Shown here one piece after another: positions 49,200 to 57,503 of a DNA stretch of 64,000 nucleotides. Origin of the DNA: Nocardia sp. CC227C (GTDB lineage: Bacteria > Actinomycetota > Actinomycetes > Mycobacteriales > Mycobacteriaceae); assembly GCF_030767025.1 (NCBI RefSeq), contig NZ_JASITE010000018.1, forward strand, positions 62,001 to 126,000, in the 5' to 3' direction. The notes below the pieces were generated by a model. It was not told where the DNA came from, did no database searches, and saw nothing but the letters and a program-made list of their open reading frames with translations. A program made the translations under genes and the position numbers. Position 1 is the first letter of the stretch, and each line of letters opens with the position of its first letter.

Positions 49200-49651
49200 T
49201 CGAGCTCGCCGTCCTCGCCGTCGCCGTGGCCGCCGCCGTGGCGGTGGGAATCCTGCTGCGGCGCAACGAGGGTCGCGTTCGAGCCACCGACTCGGCGCAC
49301 CCGGACGCCGCGTCGCCGCGCGGCGAGCTGCTGGCCGCCGCCGGGCTGGTCGCGAATCGGCCTGCGGTGCTGCACTTCTCGGCCGACTGGTGCGGCCCGT
49401 GCGCGGCGGTGCGGCGGGTGGTGGCCGGCACCGTCGCCGAGTTCGCCGACGCACCGGCCCCGCCGCTGGACCTGGAGGTCGACATCGAGGCCGATCCGGC
49501 GCTGGCGAAGGAGCTGTCGGTGCTGTCGCTGCCGACCACGTTCGTCTTCGATGCCGACGGTCGTGAGCGCTTCCGGATCTCGGGCGTACCCGAAGCCGCC
49601 GATCTGCGCACCGCCCTGGCCCCGCTGACCAGGGCCAATACCGAAGAGTGA
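49196..49651 (+). CDS. thiX: Thioredoxin-like protein ThiX
   Basis: 151 residues, ATG overlapping the lmeA stop. N-terminal hydrophobic segment (LAVLAVAVAAAVAVGILL), so membrane-anchored or exported, then a thioredoxin fold with active site FSADWCGPCAAV (CGPC), a cis-proline loop (LSLPTTFVFDADG) and a standard length. Probably a thiol-disulphide exchanger in the envelope; it precedes the sulfur operon. Confidence 0.88.
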   Translation: MIELAVLAVAVAAAVAVGILLRRNEGRVRATDSAHPDAASPRGELLAAAGLVANRPAVLHFSADWCGPCAAVRRVVAGTVAEFADAPAPPLDLEVDIEADPALAKELSVLSLPTTFVFDADGRERFRISGVPEAADLRTALAPLTRANTEE

Positions 49652-49694
49652 CCAGCATTACGGACCCCGGGTCCAATTTCCCCCGAAAACCGGG

Positions 49695-49700
49695 TAAACT
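49695..49700 (+). promoter_or_regulatory. -10 element of the sulfur operon
   Basis: TAAACT eight bases before the GTG at 49708: transcription is expected to begin on or next to that codon, giving a leaderless mRNA. Confidence 0.6.
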
Positions 49701-49707
49701 CCGAAAC

Positions 49708-49794
49708 GTGCAATCCAACCGCGAGCTGATGCTCACCCGACGCCGCACGGTAGACCTGTGCCGCCTCGGTGGTTGTTGCTGCCTGTGCCGCTAG
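49708..49794 (+). CDS. Polycysteine leader peptide (cysteine-sensing uORF)
   Basis: 28 codons plus TAG from GTG 49708: the peptide ends DLCRLGGCCCLCR, with five cysteines (three consecutive) in its last 12 residues. It begins on the predicted transcription start, so it needs no RBS. In mycobacteria leaderless polycysteine sORFs are known to attenuate downstream sulfur genes: ribosomes stalling at Cys codons under cysteine shortage open the downstream mRNA. Here it stands ahead of DUF4395, cysA2 and sseC, so the same control is likely. The peptide itself probably has no function. Confidence 0.8.
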   Translation: MQSNRELMLTRRRTVDLCRLGGCCCLCR

Positions 49795-49830
49795 CCGGTC
49801 GGCCTTTCGAATCCTTCTGTCGCCGACCGG
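49795..49830 (+). promoter_or_regulatory. Attenuator-type hairpin after the leader peptide
   Basis: CCGGTCGGC (49795-49803) pairs perfectly with GCCGACCGG (49822-49830) and begins on the base after the leader stop codon. A ribosome paused on the Cys codons would cover or leave this stem, changing downstream folding. Confidence 0.5.
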
Positions 49831-49911
49831 GATTGACCCGCCGTACGAGTGATGTCCGCATCCTCCGGCGCTCTGGCCAACCGAATCCTCTTCCTGCGCA
49901 GGAGCACGAAT

Positions 49912-50424
49912 ATGTCGCACACTACTTCCCCCAACCTCCAACCGGTCGGTACTCGACTTCCTTCCGGCCAGGTCGATGTCCGCGGCCCCCGTTTCGCCGC
50001 CTGGATCACCACCGCCGTCCTGGCGCTGACGCTGATCCTCTCCGTCTTCTCCCCTCTGGCGGCCGGAATCCTGCTGGCCGCCCAGGCCGTGGTCTTCGCT
50101 CTCGGCGCCCTGCGCGGCCCCGGCGGCAGCCCCTACGGCCTGCTCTACCAGAACCTGGTGCTGCCCCGCATCGGCCCGGCCCCCGCCCTGGAACCCGTTG
50201 CGCCACTGCGGTTCGCCCAACTGGTTGGCCTGATCTTCGCCGTCCTCGGCGTCATCGGGTTCGCCGCCTCGACCCCCGTCGCCGGTGCGGTTTTCACCGG
50301 TTTCGCGCTGTTCGCAGCGTTCCTCAACGCGGCGTTCGGCGTCTGCCTGGGCTGCAAGCTCTACCCCCTCGTCTCCCGGCTGCTCCCCAAGGCCGCGGCG
50401 ACCACCCCCCATCCCACCGCCTGA
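49912..50424 (+). CDS. DUF4395 membrane protein
   Basis: 170 residues from ATG 49912 (AGGAG 7 nt upstream). About four helices (FAAWITTAVLALTLILSVF, AAGILLAAQAVVFALGALRG, LVGLIFAVLGVIGFAASTPV, FTGFALFAAFLNAAFGVCLG) and the signature GVCLGCKLY with two cysteines close to the membrane, the DUF4395 hallmark. In actinobacteria it often precedes rhodanese genes. It could handle thiosulfate or sulfane sulfur at the membrane, but that is inference. Confidence 0.8.
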   Translation: MSHTTSPNLQPVGTRLPSGQVDVRGPRFAAWITTAVLALTLILSVFSPLAAGILLAAQAVVFALGALRGPGGSPYGLLYQNLVLPRIGPAPALEPVAPLRFAQLVGLIFAVLGVIGFAASTPVAGAVFTGFALFAAFLNAAFGVCLGCKLYPLVSRLLPKAAATTPHPTA

Positions 50425-50451
50425 CCCCGGCAAACATCTGAAAGGAACAAC

Positions 50452-51285
50452 ATGGCTCGCTCCGATGCCCTGGTCTCCGCTGACTGGGTCGAAGAGAACC
50501 TCAACGCCCCGGGCGTTGTCATCGTCGAGGTCGACGAGGACACCTCCGCCTACGACACGGGCCACATCGAGGGCGCCGTCAAGCTGGACTGGAAGACCGA
50601 CCTGCAGGACCAGGTCCGTCGCGACTTCGTGAACCGGGAGCAGTTCTCCGATCTGCTGTCGGCGCGCGGCATCGCCAACGAGGACACCGTGGTGCTCTAC
50701 GGCGGCAACAACAACTGGTTCGCCGCCTACGCCTACTGGTACTTCAAGCTCTACGGCCACCAGGACGTGAAGCTGCTCGACGGCGGCCGCAAGAAGTGGG
50801 AGCTGGACGGCCGCCCGCTGTCCCGCGACGCCGTGAACCGCCCGGCCACCTCCTACAAGGCCGGTGAGCAGGACCTGTCCATCCGCGCCTTCCGCGACGA
50901 AGTCATCAACGCCATCGGCACCAAGAACCTGGTCGACGTGCGCTCGCCCGACGAGTTCTCCGGCAAGATCCTGGCCCCCGCGCACCTGCCGCAGGAGCAG
51001 TCGCAGCGTCCGGGCCACGTCCCGACCGCCATCAACGTCCCGTGGTCCAAGGCCGCGAACGAGGACGGCACCTTCAAGAGCGACGCCGAGCTGGCCGAGC
51101 TCTACTCCGAGGCCGGGCTGGACGGCGAGAAGGAGACCATCGCCTACTGCCGCATCGGTGAGCGTTCCTCGCACACCTGGTTCGTGCTGCAGGAGCTGCT
51201 GGGCCACAAGAACGTCAAGAACTACGACGGGAGCTGGACCGAGTACGGCTCCCTCGTCGGTGCACCGATCGAGTTGGGAGCGTAA
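50452..51285 (+). CDS. cysA2: Thiosulfate sulfurtransferase (rhodanese), CysA2/SseA type
   Basis: 277 residues, ATG 50452 with AAAGGAAC upstream. Two rhodanese domains; the C-terminal one holds the active-site cysteine in YCRIGERSSHTWF (~233), the N-terminal one lacks it. Interdomain pattern DVRSPDEFSGK and GHVPTAINVPWSKA are typical. It moves sulfane sulfur from thiosulfate to cyanide or thiols and supports cysteine and cofactor sulfur supply. Part of the operon led by the polycysteine peptide; sseC follows after 5 bp. Confidence 0.93.
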   Translation: MARSDALVSADWVEENLNAPGVVIVEVDEDTSAYDTGHIEGAVKLDWKTDLQDQVRRDFVNREQFSDLLSARGIANEDTVVLYGGNNNWFAAYAYWYFKLYGHQDVKLLDGGRKKWELDGRPLSRDAVNRPATSYKAGEQDLSIRAFRDEVINAIGTKNLVDVRSPDEFSGKILAPAHLPQEQSQRPGHVPTAINVPWSKAANEDGTFKSDAELAELYSEAGLDGEKETIAYCRIGERSSHTWFVLQELLGHKNVKNYDGSWTEYGSLVGAPIELGA

Positions 51286-51290
51286 TCAGC

Positions 51291-51596
51291 ATGTGTGCAG
51301 CACCTACCCAGGGTCAGGCCATCCCCGCGGGCGTCGACGTGGAGAAGGAGACGGTCATCACCGGCCGTGTCCTGACCGACGACGGCCAGACCGTCGGCGG
51401 CGCGTTCGTCCGCCTGCTGGACGGCAATGGTGACTTCACCGCCGAGGTCGTGGCCTCCGGCACCGGTGACTTCCGCTTCTTCGCCGCCCCCGGCGCGTGG
51501 ACCGTGCGGGCGCTGTCGTCGTCCGGCAACGGTTCGGCCGAGGTGAAGCCGGAGGGTGCCGGCATCCACGAACTGGATGTCGTCGTCGCCAAATAA
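51291..51596 (+). CDS. sseC: DUF1416 protein SseC
   Basis: 101 residues, ATG 51291. A small transthyretin-like beta protein: VITGRVLTDDGQTVGGAFVR, VASGTGDFRFFAAPGAWTVR. Invariably next to the rhodanese gene in actinobacteria (as M. tuberculosis Rv0814c-Rv0815c). Exact role unknown. Closed by a terminator hairpin. Confidence 0.9.
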   Translation: MCAAPTQGQAIPAGVDVEKETVITGRVLTDDGQTVGGAFVRLLDGNGDFTAEVVASGTGDFRFFAAPGAWTVRALSSSGNGSAEVKPEGAGIHELDVVVAK

Positions 51597-51634
51597 CTCA
51601 CCGATCGCCCTGTTCAGGGGTGAGGGATCGTGGA

Positions 51635-51667
51635 AACGGCCCCGGGAATCGTTTTCCCGGGGCCGTT
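51635..51667 (+). terminator. Terminator of the sulfur operon
   Basis: 13-bp perfect stem (51635-51647 with 51655-51667), 7-nt loop, 39 bp past the sseC stop. Confidence 0.8.
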
Positions 51668-51705
51668 CTCGCGTCCGGAATACAGTGCCACTAGACTCCG
51701 GAATC

Positions 51706-51801
51706 GTGGTGCTTGCCTTCGAGATTTTGCTGGTTCTCGTCTCCGTGCTGATCGCGTGGTTCGGTCTGTACGTCCTCTACCGGCTGTTCACCGAGTCGTG
51801 A
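51706..51801 (+). CDS. 31-residue leaderless membrane peptide
   Basis: GTG 51706 lies 8 nt after a TAGACT -10 (51692-51697), so it should be leaderless. Sequence: a single hydrophobic helix FEILLVLVSVLIAWFGLYVL plus YRLFTES. Its TGA overlaps the GTG of the nitrobindin-like gene, which has no RBS of its own, so translation of the second gene probably depends on the first. It may be a true small membrane protein or mainly a translational leader. Confidence 0.55.
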   Translation: MVLAFEILLVLVSVLIAWFGLYVLYRLFTES

Positions 51802-52490
51802 CAGAGCCGGCGAGCGAGAATACCGACAACGGCGCGTTCAACGGTTCCGCGCCGGACTCCGCCACTGCCCGGCGCAGTGGTGATCAAGCCGTGGCCGACG
51901 CAGCCGAGAAGGCCCGGTCCACCGGCGGTCTGAACATCCCCTCGCTCTCCGGTCTCCCACTGCCGGAGGACACGGCCAATCTGCGCCAGGGTCCCGACCT
52001 GAGTTCCTCCATGCTCGCGCTGCTGCCGCTGGTCGGCGTCTGGCGCGGTGAGGGCGAAGGCAACGACCCCGATACCGGCGACTACCGCTTCGGCCAGCAG
52101 ATCGTGGTCTCCCACGACGGCGGCGACTACCTCAACTGGGAGGCCCGCTCCTGGGTCATCGCCGAGGACGGCTCCTACGGCGGCCCCGACCTGCGCGAGA
52201 GCGGTTTCTGGCGGGTCGGCATCGACGGCGACGACGAGGTGCTGGAGCTGCTGCTCACCCACTCGTCCGGCATCGTGGAACTGTTCTACGGCCAGGCTCT
52301 CACCCAGTCCTCCTGGGAACTCGCCACCGATGTGGTGATCCGCAGCCAGTCCGGCATCGTGGTCGGCGGGGCCAAGCGCCTCTACGGCATCGTCGAAGGC
52401 GGCGACCTGGGCTACGTCGAGGAGCGCATCTCCGCCGACGGCGCGCTGGAACCGCGACTGTCGGCGCGCTTGCAGCGCTACGTCGGCTGA
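51798..52490 (+). CDS. Ferric nitrobindin-like / FABP-like protein
   Basis: 230 residues from GTG 51798 (GTGA overlap). An acidic N-terminal extension of ~70 residues precedes a beta-barrel with the nitrobindin signature GVWRGEG (GxWxGxG, ~82) and the terminal RLSARLQRYVG. In heme-binding nitrobindins the proximal His lies at the start of the final HLSA-type strand; here that position appears to be Arg. This places it with 'nitrobindin-like' proteins lacking the heme ligand, so a lipid-like ligand is as likely as heme. Orthologous position to M. tuberculosis Rv0813c. Confidence 0.85.
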   Translation: MTEPASENTDNGAFNGSAPDSATARRSGDQAVADAAEKARSTGGLNIPSLSGLPLPEDTANLRQGPDLSSSMLALLPLVGVWRGEGEGNDPDTGDYRFGQQIVVSHDGGDYLNWEARSWVIAEDGSYGGPDLRESGFWRVGIDGDDEVLELLLTHSSGIVELFYGQALTQSSWELATDVVIRSQSGIVVGGAKRLYGIVEGGDLGYVEERISADGALEPRLSARLQRYVG

Positions 52491-52515
52491 TTCGGAACTG
52501 GTCCGGACTGCCGCG

Positions 52516-53103
52516 TCACGGGCGCCGACGTCCGAGCACTGCGGTCAGATCGATCTCCACCGGATACGGCACCGCGAGCCGCAGCCTCTCGCTGAATATG
52601 CCGGTGGGCACATAGCAGCTGGTCATCGGATCGATTTCATAGGTGTAGACGACAGTTTCGTCGGCACGACGCTCGATGCGCCAGTAGTACGGGATCTTGG
52701 CCTTCGCGTACTTTCCCGGCTTCGTATCCCTGTCTCGCTCCACCGAATCCGGTGAAACCGCCTCCACTGCCAGAACCACGTCCTCGGCGAAGTAGTACGT
52801 CGAAGGTTCCTCGCGGTCGTAGGCGTCCGTCGTCACCACGACGACATCCGGTTCCGGCATCTGTCGCTTGCCGAGCTGCACCGCCATCTCCCGCTCTGCC
52901 CGCAATTCGGGTGGCGCTTGCAGGTCGAGTTCGCGCTGGAAAAGTGTGATGACACGACCGTGCCACTTCTCCTGCGGACTCGCGAAGACAAGCCCCCCAT
53001 CGATCAGTTCGGTGTGCCGAGGCAGATCACGCAACCGCAAGAACTCCTCGACGGTGTAACCCCCTGGCGGGTTCACCCAGTCGGGCAGTGGCTCAACGGT
53101 CAT
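52516..53103 (-). CDS. Uma2 family endonuclease-like protein (DUF820)
   Basis: 195 residues from ATG 53103. PD-(D/E)XK-type Uma2 fold: YTVEEFLRLRDLPRHTELID, MPEPDVVVV (metal-binding Asp), VLAVEAVSPDSVERDRDTKPG (Glu) and KYAKAKIPYYWRIE with the lysine. Uma2 proteins are frequent in actinobacteria and cyanobacteria; their targets are unknown. Not present at this place in the M. tuberculosis order as I recall it, so probably a local insertion. Confidence 0.8.
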   Translation of the reverse strand: MTVEPLPDWVNPPGGYTVEEFLRLRDLPRHTELIDGGLVFASPQEKWHGRVITLFQRELDLQAPPELRAEREMAVQLGKRQMPEPDVVVVTTDAYDREEPSTYYFAEDVVLAVEAVSPDSVERDRDTKPGKYAKAKIPYYWRIERRADETVVYTYEIDPMTSCYVPTGIFSERLRLAVPYPVEIDLTAVLGRRRP

Positions 53104-53412
53104 GGCGTCAGCGTAACCCCTGTCGGGGGAAGACTCGTCGGAAAAGGTACGGCCCCCGAGCCATATCCGCGGATGCAACGTTCACGCAGATCCGATCGGA
53201 CGGATCGGGACTCGGGGGCCGGGTGACTGCCTGGGATTCGCGAGGCGCTCGCGCGAACGGAATCCGTGTGCAGCGGTAGCGCCTAGCTGGCAGCCACCTC
53301 ACGCGTCCTTGAAACAACCATTTCTCGAACCACCTCCTTTCCCGTGTACCGACGAATCTAGTGGCGGTCCGCGGTGGCGGCAACGTATTTTCTCGGACCG
53401 CGAAAACGCAGG
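53104..53412. other. Intergenic region between the Uma2 gene and cydC
   Basis: About 310 bp with no convincing gene or terminator. It contains AT-richer text around 53310-53350 (CATTTCTCG, CACCTCCTTTCCC) that may hold the Uma2 promoter. Confidence 0.4.
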
Positions 53413-55104
53413 TCAGGCGGGAATAAACCGGTCCGTTCCGATGGTGCCGTCACCGGCCACCCGCACCACCGTGTCGGCGCGGTGGTCGGGTGGGAGTTGG
53501 TGGGTGACCACCACCACGACGCGATCGGGGGCGACCAGGCCGCTGGCGCGGTCGAGCAGGCGGCGTTGCAGATCCGCGCCCGCGGCGGCCTCCAGATGTT
53601 CGGTGGGCTCGTCCAGCAGTAGAACGCGGGCGGGAGCGAGCAGGGCGCGGGCGAGCAGGATGCGGCGGCGCTGCCCGCCGGAGACCGCGGCCGCGCCGCC
53701 GACCAGTTCGGTGTGCACGCCGTCGGGCAGGGAGTCGAGCCAGGCACCGGCACCGACCGCGCGCAGGGCGGCGTCGGCCTCCTGTTCGGTGATGTCGCCG
53801 CGGGCCACCCGCAGGTTCTCCAGGACGGTGGTGCCGAACAGGTGCGCGTCCTCGGCGAAGAAGGTGACGTCGGGACGCGGGGTGTCGAACAGCCCCGCCC
53901 ACGCCATGAGCAGGGTGGTCTTGCCCGCGCCGCTCGGGCCCACCACCGCGATGCGATGCCCTTCCGGCAAGTCCGGCAGAGTCGTTCGGGCGGCGGCGGA
54001 TTCGCCGCGTTCGAAGCGGTCGATGCGGCGCAGCGCCGCCCGCCCGTTGGTGAGCGCCTGCGCGGCGGCGGGCAGCACCCCGACCGCCTCGAAGGCCGAC
54101 AGCGGCACCAGCACGAGCACGGTGAGCGCCATGGGCGAGATGCCGCCCGGTTCGACCGTCTGGAATCCGGCCGTCGGCGCACCGGTTCCGGTGCCGTACA
54201 GCACGATTCCGATGAGCAGCGCCCCCAGCACGCTCACGCCGATCGACAACGGTGTCGCGGCGGCCGCCCACGCGCTGTGCGAGGCCGCGCGATCCTCGGC
54301 GGCGACGGCCCGCTCCCCCGCCGCCCGCGCGCTCGCTACCGCGCCGTCGAGCCGCCCCGCGACCCGCAACTCCGGGGCATGGTCGAGCACGGTCAACGCG
54401 GCAGCCGTGAACTCGGTGCGATCGCTGCGCACCGCCTCCTCGGCCTCCCGCGCCGCCCGCGCCGAAAGCCACGGCGCGACAACGCCCGCCACGACCAGGG
54501 CCACCGCGAGAATCAGCGCCGCCGGCACGGAGATGAACGCCAGCAGCACCACCGCGCTCAGCGACAGCACCACCGCCACGGCCATCGGCACGAACGCCCG
54601 CACCACCACGGCTCCGAGATCGTCGATATCCCCCATCACCCGCCCGAGCAGCTCACCCCGCCGCAACCGCGTGGGGTCGGCGGCCGCACCCGAACCCGCG
54701 GCCCGCGTCGACGCCGCCAGCGCAGCCGTGCTGCTGTCATCCCCCGGCCGCACACCAGCCGCAGCGCGCCGCGGCCGCCAGATGTCCGCCGCGGCCAACG
54801 TCCGGTAGGTGGTGGTGCGCGCGGTCGTCATGGCCCGCAGCGCCACATCGTGGGTGGCCAGCCGCTCCAGATACCGGCACAGCCCACGCGCGATGCCCAG
54901 CGCCCGCACGGACACCACCGCGATGGTCAGATCCAGCACCGGCGGCATCTCCCACGCCCGGGCGATCAGCCACGCCGCCAGCGCCGCCAAGGCGAGACCG
55001 CTCCCCAACGCCAGCGTGCCCCACCCGACCGACACCGCCATCCGCCACCGCGAGAGCTCCAGCAGCTCCCGAATCCGCCGAAAATCGGCCAGCACCGCCT
55101 TCAT
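53413..55104 (-). CDS. cydC: Heterodimeric ABC exporter subunit CydC
   Basis: 563 residues, ATG overlapping the cydD stop. Six helices then an ATPase: Walker A VVGPSGAGKTT, signature AVSGGQRRRI, Walker B VLLLDEPTEH and the H-loop in VVVVTHQLPPD. CydDC exports reductant (cysteine/glutathione in E. coli) or heme-linked thiols and is required to assemble cytochrome bd. Last gene of cydABDC. Confidence 0.92.
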   Translation of the reverse strand: MKAVLADFRRIRELLELSRWRMAVSVGWGTLALGSGLALAALAAWLIARAWEMPPVLDLTIAVVSVRALGIARGLCRYLERLATHDVALRAMTTARTTTYRTLAAADIWRPRRAAAGVRPGDDSSTAALAASTRAAGSGAAADPTRLRRGELLGRVMGDIDDLGAVVVRAFVPMAVAVVLSLSAVVLLAFISVPAALILAVALVVAGVVAPWLSARAAREAEEAVRSDRTEFTAAALTVLDHAPELRVAGRLDGAVASARAAGERAVAAEDRAASHSAWAAAATPLSIGVSVLGALLIGIVLYGTGTGAPTAGFQTVEPGGISPMALTVLVLVPLSAFEAVGVLPAAAQALTNGRAALRRIDRFERGESAAARTTLPDLPEGHRIAVVGPSGAGKTTLLMAWAGLFDTPRPDVTFFAEDAHLFGTTVLENLRVARGDITEQEADAALRAVGAGAWLDSLPDGVHTELVGGAAAVSGGQRRRILLARALLAPARVLLLDEPTEHLEAAAGADLQRRLLDRASGLVAPDRVVVVVTHQLPPDHRADTVVRVAGDGTIGTDRFIPA

Positions 55105-57500
55105 CGCCCCACCGTCCCGGCAGTCCCGAATACCCCGGCGGTCCCGGACGACCCGGGGGTTCCCGGCCCCCGACCCGGTGCACCCGTCACAGCGGCTCGC
55201 AGTGTCGAGCCGGGATCGTTTCCACCGCTGCCGATGTGGCCGCCGTCAGCCGAGCGCGATGGCCCTACAGGATCGGAATCCGTTGTGGGGAGGGATGTTT
55301 CAGGGGGAACCGGAGGGGTGGTGGGCGGATCGTGCTCGTCGTCCGGCCGGGTGGTGGGGAGGTGGCGTGCGCCGTCCGGCCGGGTGGTGGCGCGCACCTC
55401 GATGACGTGGTCGGCGATGGACAGGATGGTGGGGCGGTGGGCGACGAGTACCACGGTGGCTCCGGCTCGGGCGCGGGCGGACAGGGCGGCGAGAACGGTT
55501 GCCTCGCTGGCGTCGTCGAGGTGGGCGGTGGGCTCGTCGAGCAGGAGGACCTGACGGCGGGCGGCGAGGGTTCTGGTGAGGGCGAGGCGTTGGCGCTGGC
55601 CGAGGGACAGGCCGATGCCGCCGGTGCCGACGACGGTGTCCCAGCGGTCGGGAAGTTCGTCGAGGACGGCGTCGAAACCGGTTGCCGCACAGGCCGCCGC
55701 CAGCTGTGCGGCGTCGGCGGGCGCGCCGAGGAGTTCGAGGTTGTCGCGCAGGGTGCCGGGGACGAGCACGGGGCGCTGCGGCAGCCAGGCCACCCGCGAC
55801 CACCAATCGTCGGGGTCCAGGTCGGCGACGGGGGTGCCGTCGATGCGCACCGCGCCGTGATCGGGGGCGATCAGTCCCAGCATCGCCTGGAGCACCGTGG
55901 ATTTCCCGCAGCCATTGGGTCCGGTCAGCACCGTGACAGCACCGGGCCGCACCGTGGCGGAGAGCCCGTCGGGGGCCGCGCCGTCGCGCGCCGCGACACT
56001 CAACTCGGCGATCTCGATGTGGCCGTGGATGTCTCGGCTCCGAACACCAGACGCATCGACCGAGGTAGCAGACGCGCCGCCCACCCTGCGGGACGATCCG
56101 GCCGCCGGGTCGGCAGTCACCGGAGCGATGGGCGACCCGGCTGCGGTCGTCGGGGCAGCGGTCGTCGGGACAGCGGCCGACGCCGTAGCGTCCGACGCGG
56201 CAGTGGCTGACAGGGCAGTGGCCGAGGCAGCGGCGGGCGACGCGGCAGTGGCCGACGGGGCAGCGGGCGACGCCGCAGTAGCCGACGCCGCAGTAGCCGA
56301 CGCCGCAGTAGCCGACGCGGCGGCGGTCGGCGGGGCGGCTGCTCTCGGATTCGCGACCGACTCCCTGTCGTCCGGCTCGAGTACCGCGAAAGCCTTGTCC
56401 GCGGCCGCCATCCCGTCCTGCGCCGCGTGGAACCGCTCCCCCACCATGCGCAGCGGCAGGTACACCTCCGGCGCGAGAATGAGCGCCACCAGCCCCCCGT
56501 ACAGCCCCATGTGCCCGTACACCAGCCGCATGCCGATGGATACGGCCACCAGCGCCACGCAGAGAGTGGCGAGCATTTCCAGCACCATGGACGAGAGGAA
56601 GGCGATGCGCAGCGCGGACATGGTGCGCCTGTGCAGCGCCTCGCCCAGATCGCGCACCCGGCCCGCCATGGTGGTCCGGGCCGAATCACCCGTTGCCGAA
56701 TGACCCGTTGCCGGAACACCCGATCCGCTCACCGCATCCCCGCGCCCGACGGCCGGTTCCCCGGTGACGGCGGCCGGTTCCCCGGTGACGGCAGCGGTGC
56801 CGATCGCGGTGTCCCCGCGCGCCCCGGCCCGCGGCCGCGACGCCGTCTCCCGCCCCAGCGCCCGCAGCGTCGGCATTCCCGCGAACAGGTCGAGCAGCTG
56901 ATCCGACAGCCGCGTCGTCGCGGCGAGGGTCTCCTTGGACTTCCCCTGGGTGAGCAGCCCGATGAGGATCATGAAGATCGGGATGAGCGGCAGGGTGACG
57001 GCGATGATGCCGGCGGAGACGAGATCGTGCCGGGCGATGACGATCAGCAGGACCGGGGGCACGAGCACGGCCAGCAGCAGAGCGGGCAGATATCCGGCGA
57101 GGTAGCCGCGCAGCCCGTTCAGCCCCGATCCGGCCACCACCGCCAATTCCGTTCGGCGGCGCTCCAGTTCGCGCGGCGGCAGCTGGGCTCCGGCGACCAC
57201 CACCGCGGTCTCCAGCTCCGCCACCACCCGCGCTCCGGCCCGGTGCGCGAGCCGCGCCTGCCACCAGGTGGCCGCCGCCCGCACCGCGACCGCGACCGCG
57301 AAGACCGCCAACTCGGCTGTCCAGGAGCCGATGTCACGTCGGGTCGGATCGGTGATGACACCGGCCAGCACCCGCGCCAGGGCCAGGGCCGCGACCACGA
57401 TGCACACCGTGGTCGCCAGCGACAGCGCCACGCTCAGCACCAGATACCGTCGTGCCGAGCGGGCGTGCCGCCACAGGCGCGGGTCGACCGGTCGAGCCAT
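55101..57500 (-). CDS. cydD: Heterodimeric ABC exporter subunit CydD with long low-complexity linkers
   Basis: 799 residues, much longer than the usual ~550. Transmembrane domain (AGARVVAELETAVVVAGAQL, IVIARHDLVSAGIIAVTLPL), then an ATPase with Walker A LTGPNGCGKST, signature LSLGQRQRLA, Walker B VLLLDEPTAHL and H-loop VLVAHRP. The extra length lies in two insertions: ~60 residues of AVTGEPA/GHSATGDS type in a transmembrane-domain loop, and ~110 residues of ATAAS-type repeats between the transmembrane and ATPase domains; a ~100-residue Pro/Thr/Ser-rich tail follows the ATPase. All conserved motifs are intact, so it is probably functional. Confidence 0.9.
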   Translation of the reverse strand: MARPVDPRLWRHARSARRYLVLSVALSLATTVCIVVAALALARVLAGVITDPTRRDIGSWTAELAVFAVAVAVRAAATWWQARLAHRAGARVVAELETAVVVAGAQLPPRELERRRTELAVVAGSGLNGLRGYLAGYLPALLLAVLVPPVLLIVIARHDLVSAGIIAVTLPLIPIFMILIGLLTQGKSKETLAATTRLSDQLLDLFAGMPTLRALGRETASRPRAGARGDTAIGTAAVTGEPAAVTGEPAVGRGDAVSGSGVPATGHSATGDSARTTMAGRVRDLGEALHRRTMSALRIAFLSSMVLEMLATLCVALVAVSIGMRLVYGHMGLYGGLVALILAPEVYLPLRMVGERFHAAQDGMAAADKAFAVLEPDDRESVANPRAAAPPTAAASATAASATAASATAASPAAPSATAASPAAASATALSATAASDATASAAVPTTAAPTTAAGSPIAPVTADPAAGSSRRVGGASATSVDASGVRSRDIHGHIEIAELSVAARDGAAPDGLSATVRPGAVTVLTGPNGCGKSTVLQAMLGLIAPDHGAVRIDGTPVADLDPDDWWSRVAWLPQRPVLVPGTLRDNLELLGAPADAAQLAAACAATGFDAVLDELPDRWDTVVGTGGIGLSLGQRQRLALTRTLAARRQVLLLDEPTAHLDDASEATVLAALSARARAGATVVLVAHRPTILSIADHVIEVRATTRPDGARHLPTTRPDDEHDPPTTPPVPPETSLPTTDSDPVGPSRSADGGHIGSGGNDPGSTLRAAVTGAPGRGPGTPGSSGTAGVFGTAGTVGR
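56216..56335. repeat. Tandem repeats encoding the CydD ATAAS linker
   Basis: Three exact 15-bp units GCCGACGCCGCAGTA (about 56265-56312) flanked by many degenerate copies. The array can change length in frame by slippage. Confidence 0.7.
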
Positions 57501-57503
57501 GGG

